42,013 nt of DNA from Calothrix sp. MO_192.B10 (GCA_030065055.1 JASJDS010000042.1:1-42013); one strand, 5' to 3'; positions 26,635 through 35,039 are shown, numbered from the stretch's first letter. The notes: generated by a model not told the origin, from the sequence alone. Translations and numbers: made by a program.

Positions 26635-26675
26635 GAGGCTCCGCCTCCTTTGATGATAAATTGAGGCGGAGCCTC
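26635..26675. terminator. Palindromic repeat between convergent genes, possible terminator
   Basis: GAGGCTCCGCCTC (26635-26647) pairs with GAGGCGGAGCCTC (26663-26675) as a perfect 13-bp inverted repeat. A further CCAGCC-TCT-GGCTGG hairpin lies just before (26607-26621). They sit between the 3' ends of the HlyD gene and the gene at 26723, so may stop both transcripts, but belong to a dispersed repeat type. Confidence 0.5.
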
Positions 26676-26722
26676 GTAATTTATCCTCCCACCCAGAGCA
26701 TGGGAGCGAGGAATAACTTCTT

Positions 26723-27214
26723 TTATTGATTCACTAATTTCCGTTGCATTATTTGTCTGGCGATTTCATAATCTTGATTAATCAAATAACAAAAATGATA
26801 ATAACTAGCTAAATAAAAATTGCAGTTAAATTTTTGATAACAGTCAGCTACAGCCAAAAAACCATATCTTGCACCCCATTCATCTGTAAACCAATCTTTG
26901 TAAAAAGAATCGTGTAAATATAGCGTTATCGTATTTTCATCTGCACTGGGAATTAGACGAATTAATTCAATATCAGGATGATGGGAACGGCTAACTGGTA
27001 AAAGAACATCAAAACCCTGAAAATTGATCAACTCTGCTAAATCATCTTCTGTCTTCTGATAATATGAAGGCGGTTCTTCTGGTAAAGCAATAAAATGTCG
27101 CCAATTCATCCAAAATTCATGCTTGGCATCAAATCCAGGGTCAATATCTAATCTCCACTTATCTTCTTGAGAAAGGTCATCAATCACTTCTTTTGGTAAC
27201 TCTGCTAACTTCAT
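26723..27214 (-). CDS. Hypothetical protein, 163 aa
   Basis: A soluble acidic protein rich in Trp, Tyr, Phe and Asp (WRLDIDPGFDAKHEFWMNWRHF; FYKDWFTDEWGARYGFLAVADCY). It has no signal peptide or clear membrane helix. No family is recognised. The dense aromatic content and regular helices near the C-terminus suggest a folded domain. It stands alone next to a tRNA gene. Confidence 0.7.
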   Translation of the reverse strand: MKLAELPKEVIDDLSQEDKWRLDIDPGFDAKHEFWMNWRHFIALPEEPPSYYQKTEDDLAELINFQGFDVLLPVSRSHHPDIELIRLIPSADENTITLYLHDSFYKDWFTDEWGARYGFLAVADCYQKFNCNFYLASYYHFCYLINQDYEIARQIMQRKLVNQ

Positions 27215-27352
27215 ACATCAATTATCCAACGCTCCACAACAAGAAGACGATCCCTAATTTTTCTTGATGACAACAATCTATCACCGATGAAAAATAATGT
27301 GTCACCGTACAACTGTTGTACAGTTAAACCTAACCAAGCTCATTTTTACATA

Positions 27353-27424
27353 AGCCGATGGCGGGATTTGAACCCGCGACCGCTCGATTACGAATCGAGT
27401 GCTCTACCACTGAGCCACATCGGC
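27353..27424 (-). tRNA. tRNA-Thr (anticodon CGU)
   Basis: The minus strand folds as a full cloverleaf of 72 nt: acceptor GCCGATG with CATCGGC, D arm GCTC-AGTGGTA-GAGC, anticodon stem CTCGA/TCGAG around TTCGTAA (anticodon CGT), and T arm GCGGG-TTCAAAT-CCCGC. The discriminator base is T and CCA is not encoded. It would read ACG codons. No intron or integrated element is seen at its 3' end. Confidence 0.95.
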
Positions 27425-27458
27425 ACAAACAGTTGATAATTATAACATTACTAGCATC

Positions 27459-27731
27459 ATGGTACAGCCAAATTCTCCAAATCGCACCTCCGGAAAATTC
27501 ACATCGGCACAATATAATCGCCTCAAAGCAGAAGCAGTATCACCTTATCGGGGTTTGCGAAAGTTTATATATCTGGCCTTTGGTGCTTCCGGTGGCATTG
27601 GTGCATTCATTTTTGGTTTGCAGGCGTTGGCAGGACGAGATGTTGGTAATGCTTTGCCTAATTTAGCCATTCAAGTAGGATTAATTGCACTGATGGTATT
27701 TTTCTGGCGTTGGGATCGGTCAAACAAGTAA
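27459..27731 (+). CDS. DUF3493-family small membrane protein
   Basis: A 90-residue protein. The pattern NRLKAEAVSPYRGLRKFIYLAFGASGGIGAFIFGLQ is typical of the DUF3493 family of cyanobacteria and chloroplasts, related to LPA3-type proteins linked to photosystem II accumulation (family knowledge). Two membrane helices lie at about 36-57 and 66-83, and the end FFWRWDRSNK is cytosolic or stromal-like. Its stop codon lies inside a 7-bp tandem repeat. The divergent tRNA gene is 34 nt upstream. Confidence 0.85.
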   Translation: MVQPNSPNRTSGKFTSAQYNRLKAEAVSPYRGLRKFIYLAFGASGGIGAFIFGLQALAGRDVGNALPNLAIQVGLIALMVFFWRWDRSNK

Positions 27732-27760
27732 TAAGTAATAAGTAATAAGTAATAAGCAAT
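27726..27760. repeat. Heptamer tandem repeat (AAGTAAT)n
   Basis: Four exact AAGTAAT units and one AAGCAAT follow each other. The first unit contains the TAA stop of the DUF3493 gene. A related run occurs at about 37163-37195. Confidence 0.85.
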
Positions 27761-27889
27761 GAGGGACTTCCAGATTAAAAAATATCCCCAAGTCATTTTA
27801 CCAATCGTATGATTCGTAGGGGTGGGGTTACCCGCCCCTACAATGTGGGATAATTTATTTCTTGGAAGTCCCTTAAATCCTCTTTCCTT

Positions 27890-27987
27890 CTAGCTAGAAA
27901 ATGGTTGATAGTTGATGGTTGATAGCGCGGAGTCTGTAGGGGCGCATTGCGTGCGCCCTTGAAGAGTTAGTCACAAAGCATTTTCAT
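27890..27987. repeat. 98-bp direct repeat, first copy
   Basis: Identical to 28017-28114 with a 29-bp spacer between them. It starts CTAGCTAGAAAATGG and ends GCATTTTCAT. Confidence 0.9.
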
Positions 27988-28016
27988 CCTTGGTTATGGG
28001 ATTTTCCCGTGAGAGA

Positions 28017-28114
28017 CTAGCTAGAAAATGGTTGATAGTTGATGGTTGATAGCGCGGAGTCTGTAGGGGCGCATTGCGTGCGCCCTTGAAGAGTTAGTCA
28101 CAAAGCATTTTCAT
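28017..28114. repeat. 98-bp direct repeat, second copy
   Basis: The last bases hold the stop codon of the Uma2 remnant on the minus strand (28111-28113), so the duplicated block is the original 3' flank of that gene. Confidence 0.9.
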
Positions 28115-28306
28115 ATTTCCGGATCAATACCCATAGCTCGCAGTTGTTCTGCTAGTTGTTGGGCTAGTTGTTCGGCTTGTTGGGCACGTTGTTCTGCTTG
28201 TTCAGCGCGTTCATCACCAGTAGGCAAAATACTGCCATCCTGGTAGCACCAACGCAGCCAAGTATCCTGTCGAGCTTCAAATTCTCCTTCCCAGAGAGCT
28301 TTGACC
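28111..28306 (-). pseudogene. Uma2-family endonuclease-like remnant, C-terminal part
   Basis: The minus strand encodes LWEGEFEARQDTWLRWCYQDG followed by LPTGDERAEQAEQRAQQAEQ and a coiled-coil tail ending MGIDPEI-stop. This is the usual C-terminus of Uma2 (DUF820) proteins, restriction-nuclease-like proteins very abundant in cyanobacteria. The nuclease core is not present. The frame continues in the fragment at 28575-28697 once the intervening insertion is taken out. Confidence 0.75.
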
Positions 28307-28578
28307 TAGCTACTGTTTTTGTAGACAAGACTTAACAATTGTAGACAGTTGTCAACGTTTTTTCATGTATTTTATGCATGATTTTTGCTAAAATCAATCC
28401 CAAAGATTAACGATTAATCTCTTGATTAATATGCAAAAACCAAGCACCGATCAAGAGATACGCAAATAATTTAATATCTGAAAACGCGGATGGCTCAACC
28501 GTGTAAGCCTACTGACGGATAACCGCTCCCATGCTCCGATTGACGTAGGAAGTAATGTCTGGCTTGTCCATACTTTAC
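28300..28578. mobile_element. 279-bp insertion in the Uma2 remnant, candidate 5-bp target duplication
   Basis: AGAGC occurs on both sides (28295-28299 and 28579-28583). Deleting the segment plus one AGAGC rejoins the Uma2 frame exactly as GLGLTA-LWEGEF. The insert is non-coding. Its left part has TTGTAGACA-type repeats (near 28319 and 28339) and GTTGTCAAC. I see no clear terminal inverted repeat, so its class is open. Confidence 0.55.
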
Positions 28579-28697
28579 AGAGCAGTTAAACCTAAACCAA
28601 CTTGTTCCAACCAAGTTTCTGTGGTTTCAAAGTAACGCCTTCCCCTGAGTTCATAAATCCGTAGTATGTGTTCGCTTAATTGTTGGGCGGGGCCATA
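28575..28697 (-). pseudogene. Uma2-family remnant, middle part
   Basis: The minus strand encodes YGPAQQLSEHILRIYELRGR and then RYFETTETWLEQVGLGLTAL before a stop created by the insertion. Upstream of 28698 the N-terminal nuclease region is gone and the acyltransferase gene ends just beyond. Together with the 28111-28306 part this is a doubly damaged gene. Confidence 0.7.
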
Positions 28698-28722
28698 AGG
28701 TTATAGTATTTTGAATTTTGGA

Positions 28723-29601
28723 TTATTTCCCAAAAGGGCAATGTATGCGTGTTTTAGCTACCCTTGCCAAAGCATCCAACTCATGCTGCATTTGCGATCG
28801 CACTACATCGTAACATTGATCTACATAGTTGCGATCGCAAGCTGCTTCTCTACCATAGCGTTCAAAGATAATGGGCGGACAAACCCTAGTATGCATGGGT
28901 ATTGGTAAAGGTATATTAGGTAAGGGACCCAAGGCTAATCCCCAAGGTAATCCGAGATAAATTGGGAAGACTATGGGATCTAAACCAAATAGCCAAGGCA
29001 TTCCCCATTCATGTAGTTGACTGACTAATTTGTAACCATCAGCTATGACATACAAGGTATCATGAGCGCCACAGGAAATCATGGGAACAATGGGAACTTT
29101 TTCTCTCAGTGCCAATTTAATAAACCCTTTACGCCCAGCAAAATGAATTTGATTACGTATATGGTGGGGCCTAAACACATCTTGCGCCCCTCCAGGATAT
29201 ACCAGTACACTAGCTCCAGAACGTAGGGCGGTGTAAGCCATTCTAGGGTGGGCGACAACAGCTCCTGTTTTGGCTACCATTTGGGCTACGGCTGGAAATA
29301 CTTCCCAGATAATCGGATGCATCAGTCCATATACAGGATGTTCCGTACCAAATCTGCGAAACCAGTCATACATCATCATGTGTACATCAGGAGCAGCTAA
29401 TCCCCCATTATGGGAACCAACCATCAGCACTTTTTCACCTTTGGGAATATGATGCCATCCACTGGTTTGCACGTGAAAATAGTTGTTATACAACCACTCC
29501 CAAATGGGCATTAGGAATTCGATAAATTGAGGATCTCGTTGCTCCAATGTCCATCCGAGCTTAGTATTCTGACTGACTGGTTGTATGGTGGATTCTGGCA
29601 T
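28723..29601 (-). CDS. PlsC-like acyltransferase
   Basis: A 292-residue lysophospholipid acyltransferase-superfamily protein. The catalytic motif appears as GSHNGGLAAPD (His64, with Asp72 farther away than in classic H-x4-D), a form seen in DGAT/phytyl-ester-synthase-like branches. The second motif is VYPGGAQDVFRPH (134-146). A hydrophobic amphipathic segment (PWLFGLDPIVFPIYLGLPWGL) probably binds the membrane. It would transfer an acyl group to glycerolipid, lysolipid or an alcohol; the substrate is not readable. The gene stands alone; repeats lie on both sides. Confidence 0.85.
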   Translation of the reverse strand: MPESTIQPVSQNTKLGWTLEQRDPQFIEFLMPIWEWLYNNYFHVQTSGWHHIPKGEKVLMVGSHNGGLAAPDVHMMMYDWFRRFGTEHPVYGLMHPIIWEVFPAVAQMVAKTGAVVAHPRMAYTALRSGASVLVYPGGAQDVFRPHHIRNQIHFAGRKGFIKLALREKVPIVPMISCGAHDTLYVIADGYKLVSQLHEWGMPWLFGLDPIVFPIYLGLPWGLALGPLPNIPLPIPMHTRVCPPIIFERYGREAACDRNYVDQCYDVVRSQMQHELDALARVAKTRIHCPFGK

Positions 29602-29755
29602 GATATTCAGTTAACGGTCATCATTTATTCAGTATCCACCCTAGCTTAAAAATAGTGAGGAGTTAGGAGTGAGAAGTAGGGGCGCTGCGGCTTGCGCCCT
29701 AGAGGTGTTAGAGGCGCGATCGAATTATGTTTATCTCCTATTCTAGTTACCAGGC

Positions 29756-29778
29756 TCAGCCTGGTAACGAGGGGAAAG
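29756..29778. repeat. Palindromic repeat, GTTACCAGGC family
   Basis: GTTACCAGGC, loop TCA, GCCTGGTAAC: a perfect 10-bp hairpin and a second copy of the unit at 16040-16068. It lies between the DUF427 and acyltransferase genes. Confidence 0.75.
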
Positions 29779-29875
29779 GAGGCTCTGCCTCCTGTTATCG
29801 GAGCTGATACAATTTGTTAGCAAATCGCGATTTTATTGTAAGTAATCATTCGGGCTTGATATAAAACATCAGCAT

Positions 29876-30376
29876 CTACCAACCCATTGTTCCTGGTTCT
29901 CCCTTAAAAGGTCCAACAATATCTTTAGTAATCCAGCCAGCATAGAATTCACCAGGCTGGGGAGTGACTAGTTCGTCATCTACATAGCACGCATCCATAA
30001 GGCGAGCATAGAAGGCATAGTAGTCTTTCAGGGAGACAAAATCAGGAGTGGGATTGGAGTAGCGCCAAGCTGCATGGGTTGCTTGTTTGTCACCCATCCG
30101 GAGGTTGTAATATAAATACTCACCCTTCCACTCACAAAAGCTTTTACGGGATGTCTCCGTCAGATATTCTAGCTTGATGTCTTCTGCTGGAATGTAATAA
30201 GTCGGAGGGTGACTGGTTTCCAAAACTCGCTTGGCTCTCTGGGTTTCTGCGATAACGATGCCATTGAAAATTACCTTAATATGTTTGTTAATGTCTTCCC
30301 ATCGGGCGGGACGGGGGTAATCCCAAACGGACTCTTGACCTGGATTTGGAGGGATAGGAGTTGGTCTCGGTCTCAT
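29876..30376 (-). CDS. DUF427-family protein
   Basis: A 166-residue soluble protein of the DUF427 family: IKVIFNGIVIAETQRAKRVLETSHPPTYYIPAEDI is the typical strand-rich first half, followed by RKSFCEWKGEYLYYNLRMGDKQATHAAWRYSNPTPDF and ending FYAGWITKDIVGPFKGEPGT. The biochemical role of the family is not established. An AAGGATG ribosome site supports the start. It begins 22 nt after the MurL-like gene on the same strand, so the two form a likely operon. Confidence 0.9.
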   Translation of the reverse strand: MRPRPTPIPPNPGQESVWDYPRPARWEDINKHIKVIFNGIVIAETQRAKRVLETSHPPTYYIPAEDIKLEYLTETSRKSFCEWKGEYLYYNLRMGDKQATHAAWRYSNPTPDFVSLKDYYAFYARLMDACYVDDELVTPQPGEFYAGWITKDIVGPFKGEPGTMGW

Positions 30377-30398
30377 GGCTCATCCTTGACTTTAAAAT

Positions 30399-31757
30399 TT
30401 ACAGTTGTCCCCCAATCTTACTAAATATCCAATCAGGAATAGCATGTTCTGTCTCATATACTTGGTTATATTTTTGTTCAATTTGTTGCCAATCAATTGA
30501 ACTATCTACTAAAACTTTATTTTTAAACATATCTAGTGCTTTACCAGATAAACCTTTTTCTAAGCACTTTTTCATTGCTAATCGACTTTCATCTATTTCA
30601 CCAATACATTCAAATGGTGTATGTTCGGATAGTCCTACCATTTCCGTGAAAATGGGTAGTAAGTCATCATCATCAAACAGATTGGAGCCAAAGACTGCAT
30701 CTACAGAGGCTGGCTCGAATACAGCCATTAAACCTAACCACACATATGCACATTTGGGACATTTTTTGCACCAAGGTTTTTGGATATTACAGGAGTGAAT
30801 TTTAGGCAGTACCTCTGGATATTTGGTCAGATTTTTGAAGATGCGGAAGTCATATATAGGCTGCAAAATACTGAAATAAGTGAAATTAGATAAGAGATTT
30901 TCTTGAATGAATTGATTCAATTCTTGTTCTGCTTCGTAGCCTTTTCCCCATTGGTGATTTACTTCCTTGCCTAGTTTTTCCCAGAATAAATTACCAGTAT
31001 TGGCACTTTTTTCATGGGCTAAACTTAAGTATTTGTATCCCTCATTCAGGATTATAGGTAAAGATTCAAAGATGGAAACGGGAGTTTCGGGAACGGTAAT
31101 TCCTGAATTATCTGGAAAATATAGATGAAGAAAGGGATAATCCATAAAATCATCGTAGATAGAAATTTTATGCTTGTTAATGGGGTTAACGTATTCTAGA
31201 ACTCCAGAAATTAAATTGTGTTGGATATCGGCTTTGCCATAAACAGTATGGGAGTATTGCATGGAAGCAAAAGGAATATCTGCTTCTTGTAGTATTTTCA
31301 GGGCTACAATACTATCTTTACCACCACCACAACCTGCAAGTATGGTAGAGTTATCCCCAGAGATAGAGGCAGGTTTGCTGTTACCTAAATTAACTCCTGG
31401 ATAGATAAGTTCAGCACCTGGGTAGTCGGTTACATTATTTTCGTATAAATGTTGGGCAAATACTCCTTTATATATCTTGGCAAATAGTTCTAAAACCGGC
31501 TTGGATAAGCTTTCTGCTATGAGTGAAATATCATAATATTTGGGAAATAATGAACATAGCTTCATACCCTCGAATAAGGCAATATAAGCAGCAATTTTAT
31601 CAATTAATTCTGAAGAATATTTGCTAGCAAGTAAACTGAAGGATACATCATGGTAAAAAACCTTAGTTGCAAATTTAAACTGATCAGCACTATGGATCAT
31701 ATCTAGATGATGTTCGTGAATAGTTAATTGATCTACTTTTATGGTTTCTATTTTCAT
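30399..31757 (-). CDS. MurL-family epimerase-like protein with PP-loop-type ATP site
   Basis: A 452-residue protein. AGCGGGKDSIVALKIL (GGGKDS at 144-149) is a PP-loop ATP site. Downstream parts NHQWGKGYEAE (268-278), SCNIQKPWCKKCPKCAYVWLGLMAVF (Cys 323, 330, 333, 336) and FGSNLFDDDDL with FECIGEIDESR match what I recall of MurL, which epimerises the terminal L-Glu of UDP-MurNAc-L-Ala-L-Glu in xanthomonads. Length fits. Cyanobacteria normally use the glutamate racemase MurI, so this copy may act on another L-amino-acid substrate. DUF427 follows in the same operon and no murD-like gene is near. Confidence 0.75.
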   Translation of the reverse strand: MKIETIKVDQLTIHEHHLDMIHSADQFKFATKVFYHDVSFSLLASKYSSELIDKIAAYIALFEGMKLCSLFPKYYDISLIAESLSKPVLELFAKIYKGVFAQHLYENNVTDYPGAELIYPGVNLGNSKPASISGDNSTILAGCGGGKDSIVALKILQEADIPFASMQYSHTVYGKADIQHNLISGVLEYVNPINKHKISIYDDFMDYPFLHLYFPDNSGITVPETPVSIFESLPIILNEGYKYLSLAHEKSANTGNLFWEKLGKEVNHQWGKGYEAEQELNQFIQENLLSNFTYFSILQPIYDFRIFKNLTKYPEVLPKIHSCNIQKPWCKKCPKCAYVWLGLMAVFEPASVDAVFGSNLFDDDDLLPIFTEMVGLSEHTPFECIGEIDESRLAMKKCLEKGLSGKALDMFKNKVLVDSSIDWQQIEQKYNQVYETEHAIPDWIFSKIGGQL

Positions 31758-31907
31758 GTTCAGTAATTCGCTAGATTTGCTTCAGGACTACAGTTGTTTC
31801 CATATTCTAAAGCTTTAAGTGCAAAATGTGGTTTCCTATAAAGGAGAAATTGAGTATTTTGCAACAATATAAAGTACGGATGATTACTTATAATAAAATC
31901 GCGAATT

Positions 31908-32030
31908 GTAGGTTGGGTTGAGGGACGTAGACGCGCAGAGGCTTCTCGTAAGCGAAGCTTACGAGAAGAGTAGAGTAACCCAACACAATTAAATCTTTTG
32001 TTGGGTTTCACTTCGTTCTACCCAACCTAC
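31908..32030. repeat. GTAGGTTGGGTT palindromic repeat with nested hairpin
   Basis: Outer arms GTAGGTTGGGT and ACCCAACCTAC match the 75-bp copy at 18983-19057. Here ~48 extra bases are inserted in the left arm and include a perfect 12-bp hairpin CTTCTCGTAAGC-GAA-GCTTACGAGAAG (31942-31968). It lies in the divergent gap before the methyltransferase. Confidence 0.75.
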
Positions 32031-32093
32031 ATTTAATTATCAGTGTTTAACCGTAAATGATATAACTTATACAAGAATTTATAGTTGTTAAAG

Positions 32094-32732
32094 ATGAGCT
32101 TAGAAGATAGACAAAAAGAGATATACAATTCTAAAAATTGTCAAGAATTGACTGAATATTATAAGCAATGGGCAAAAAATTATGACCAAGAACTAGTAAA
32201 TGATTGTAGTTATATAGCTCCTCAAAAAGTAGTAGCAATATTATCCCAGTTTGTGTCCAAAGATGCCAAGATTTTGGACGCTGGTGCTGGTACAGGTTTG
32301 GTAGGAGAAATTCTATACCAGAATGGTTACTCTAATTTAGAGGGGATGGATATTTCCGCCGAAATGTTAGAACAAGCACGTCAAAAGAATGTCTATACTG
32401 CACTCTACCAAAAAGTTATGGGTGAACCTCTTGGCTTGACCACTGACTCTTTTGATGCCATTGTCAGTGTTGGTGTTTTCACCTATGGACATGCACCAAG
32501 CAGTTCTTTTGACGAGCTGATCCGGATTACCAAGCCTGGAGGATACATTATTTTTACCTTGCGTCTTGACTTTTATGAGAACAGCGACTTCAAACTAAAG
32601 TTGACTGGATTAGAAGAGTCTGGCAAATGGAAATTAGTAGAAATTAGTGATAAATTCTCACCTCTATCCACAGCTAAACCTGATGGTTATTATCGGGTTT
32701 GGGTATATCAGGTTACTGGTCTGTCTCATTAG
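32094..32732 (+). CDS. Class I SAM-dependent methyltransferase
   Basis: A 212-residue protein. Motif I is ILDAGAGTGLVGEIL, with the acidic residue after the second strand in LEGMDISAEML, and motif IV-like DSFDAIVSVGVF, giving a complete SAM site. The short size and VSVGVFTYGHAPSSSFDELIRITKPGGYIIFTLR resemble METTL27-like small-molecule methyltransferases. The ATG at 32094 is preferred to a TTG nine bases earlier. It is the only plus-strand gene among minus-strand neighbours; the substrate is unknown. Confidence 0.88.
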   Translation: MSLEDRQKEIYNSKNCQELTEYYKQWAKNYDQELVNDCSYIAPQKVVAILSQFVSKDAKILDAGAGTGLVGEILYQNGYSNLEGMDISAEMLEQARQKNVYTALYQKVMGEPLGLTTDSFDAIVSVGVFTYGHAPSSSFDELIRITKPGGYIIFTLRLDFYENSDFKLKLTGLEESGKWKLVEISDKFSPLSTAKPDGYYRVWVYQVTGLSH

Positions 32733-32853
32733 TTCTGATGGCTAGGTAACAGATCCCCGACTTCTAAATCAATATCCGCACATTGTAGTAATTCCTTGGA
32801 TAGAAGTCAGGGATATAAGCCCCGTGACTTGTCAAAATTAATGCAACGCACTA

Positions 32854-34410
32854 CTAAGATTGCACTACAGCTTTTTGCCGATCGCTTTTAGATACCATTG
32901 TCAGTCCTCCGTGATAGTTGAGTAATTTGCAGTCATCTTTGCCAATTTCAGCCAGACGAACTTGCCAATCAGAAACTTCTTCGTAGCTGAGGTGATGAGT
33001 ATCGCAACTAGCTGTCCAAAATTCTCCGACAACAGAAGGATCTTCAATGCGTAAAAGATCAGATTTGGTTAAATATTCCCATTGGGGTGTTCCTGGTATG
33101 GGAGAAATAGAATAGGAAGCGACTTGAAATTCTAGATCGGGATTAATCGATTTTAAATCTTGGCGCAGTTCCAAGATGGATTCCTCAAGATATAACAATT
33201 CTTCATGGGAGTCTTGCGCTAATCCCACAATTACGCCATAGACCAACACAGGTAAGCCCGCTCTGACAATGGAGCGTAGCATATTACAATGTTGTTGCCA
33301 GGGCAGAATTTTCGCATAAGGCTGTTTCCCGACTACGGGACGTTCCGCAGGAACATAACCCAAAAAGCCACCCACCTTACCATCCCAACCCCAAAGGGCT
33401 TCAACAAGCTCTTCATCGGGGGTCAGATCGGTATTCTCGTAGCTACGTCCACGACCAAGGGTTGCTTTTCTCAACTCCAAACCATTGGGCCATAATAAGG
33501 GCATCCCCATTTCCCTTGCTCCCCGGGTAATTTCCAGAATTTCTTCTCTTCCACCGGGAAAAAGGATACGCCCAAGGAATTGATCGGCAACCATGACTGT
33601 TGACTTTGCTCCAGCTTCTTTCTGGATTGCCAGCCACTCCAGTGCCCTCTGGGGTGTCATCCGGCGATAACCCGTGCCGTAGGTTGGTGTCTGACAAAAA
33701 TCACAGGTGCGATCGCAACCAATATCTGAAAATATGGAGCCAATGGGCAGTAAATCTTCTAGAAAACGCTCTCCGGAATACTCTGTACCCAAACATTGCC
33801 TAGCGACTTCTACGTCAGGCAAATGCCAATCTTGGGGATTTAAGGCTGGATTGCGCCTGGGATATTTAGTCCCATCTGGAAATAAAACTCCATTGAGTTC
33901 CTCACGGGCAGGCTGACCAAGAACATGGTCAAAGATTGCCCAATTAGCAGAGCCAGATTTGTCTAGCACAATGACTGTGGCACCTGCTTCAAAATAGGGC
34001 TTGGGTTCAGCCATCGCATCAGAACCCCCCACAACAATTGGTCTTCCTCCCTTTGCCAGATGTCTAATTACCATACAGGCAATTTGGCGTTCTTGCATAA
34101 AGTTAGCGGTAACACCCCAAGCATCATAAGCCTGTGGATCCACATCCCAAATCTTTTTACCTGAATAGACCTTTCTTAGGGTCGCTCCCTTCCAAGCAAC
34201 CCGACCAAATTCTTCTTCATAATCCCCATCTTTGAGATTCACCATTTGAGCATCGAATCCCCCTGCTTGCAGGTGAGCCAGCAATACTTGTTTGCTCAGT
34301 AGAGGGTTGCGTTTAAACATCGGAGTCCAATTCTTGCCATTCGGATCGTATAGTCCAAGAGTAGGAACTTCTACCAGTCCAATTGTTGGCGCTTTATGGA
34401 ATGTTGTCAT
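32854..34410 (-). CDS. Radical SAM protein with cobalamin-binding-like N-terminal domain
   Basis: A 518-residue protein. Residues about 10-165 look like a B12-binding Rossmann domain (KQVLLAHLQAGGFDAQMVNL, then RPIVVGGSDAMAEP), without a DxHxxG motif, so B12 would bind base-off without a protein His. The radical SAM core starts at DIGCDRTCDFCQTPTYG, where C232, C236 and C239 bind the 4Fe-4S cluster. The SD motif AGGAG puts the start at the ATG 34410, not the GTG just before. B12 radical SAM enzymes often methylate or rearrange carbon centres; the substrate here is unknown. No obvious operon partner. Confidence 0.88.
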   Translation of the reverse strand: MTTFHKAPTIGLVEVPTLGLYDPNGKNWTPMFKRNPLLSKQVLLAHLQAGGFDAQMVNLKDGDYEEEFGRVAWKGATLRKVYSGKKIWDVDPQAYDAWGVTANFMQERQIACMVIRHLAKGGRPIVVGGSDAMAEPKPYFEAGATVIVLDKSGSANWAIFDHVLGQPAREELNGVLFPDGTKYPRRNPALNPQDWHLPDVEVARQCLGTEYSGERFLEDLLPIGSIFSDIGCDRTCDFCQTPTYGTGYRRMTPQRALEWLAIQKEAGAKSTVMVADQFLGRILFPGGREEILEITRGAREMGMPLLWPNGLELRKATLGRGRSYENTDLTPDEELVEALWGWDGKVGGFLGYVPAERPVVGKQPYAKILPWQQHCNMLRSIVRAGLPVLVYGVIVGLAQDSHEELLYLEESILELRQDLKSINPDLEFQVASYSISPIPGTPQWEYLTKSDLLRIEDPSVVGEFWTASCDTHHLSYEEVSDWQVRLAEIGKDDCKLLNYHGGLTMVSKSDRQKAVVQS

Positions 34411-34819
34411 CACAATCTCCTGTTAATCTTTGAGATTTTGAATGATTTAGAAACTATTACCCGAAGCTTTGCTGTTAACTTATCTTCTTAATATAAAACA
34501 AACTTCCGAAATGAGGAAATATGATCTATATTCCTAGGGGTTTAAAACCCCATCCCCTACGGGTTGTTTGTTTTGTGTTGGGGTTTAAATCCCCATTACA
34601 AAACGTAATTAAGAATTAAGAATTACGAATTACGAATTGTTTAATTCTCCCCCCCTCCATCTTTTGCGAATTCTTGTCAAAGTAGTCTAGAAGTAGTTGC
34701 AATTGTCACGATGAAAAATAGGTAGTGTTGGCACCAATTATAAAATTTAGCAACTATTTACCTAATTCAGACTTCTTTTGAAAGCATTCTGTCATGTTCA
34801 CTGAAAATTCAATCTTTTC

Positions 34820-35002
34820 TTAACGAAATGAAATATTGTTTTCAATGAGGATTTTCTCTATATCCTCACTAAAAAATCTAGGTTTTCCGTACAGTTGCTG
34901 ACTGATATAGTAATAAGGTTGATTTATTAAATCTATTTTTGAGCTTATTACTACAATCATCCTCCCTTCTTTGTTACAGCAGTTTTCATCTATTTGAGCC
35001 AC
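34820..35002 (-). CDS. Possible small protein or gene fragment, 60 aa
   Basis: The translation contains IVVISSKIDLINQPYYYISQ and GKPRFFSEDIEKILIENNI, which looks like real protein with mixed strand and helix, perhaps the start of a longer gene that was lost. No family, ribosome site or operon partner is recognised. Confidence 0.35.
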   Translation of the reverse strand: MAQIDENCCNKEGRMIVVISSKIDLINQPYYYISQQLYGKPRFFSEDIEKILIENNISFR

Positions 35003-35010
35003 ATCTTCAT

Positions 35011-35039
35011 GTAGGGGTTTAGCATTGCTAAACCCCTAC
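35011..35039. repeat. Perfect 13-bp hairpin
   Basis: GTAGGGGTTTAGC, loop ATT, GCTAAACCCCTAC. It is of the interspersed palindrome type and has no T-run. Confidence 0.7.

Noticed and set aside
30361-30798. 145-aa plus-strand open frame opposite the MurL-like gene
   Set aside because: It lies antisense to a long gene with strong motifs; its start is in repeat-free coding DNA of the other strand and no family pattern is visible.
31760-32011. 83-aa minus-strand open frame
   Set aside because: More than a third of it lies in the GTAGGTTGGGTT palindromic repeat and its nested hairpin, and it has no recognisable pattern.
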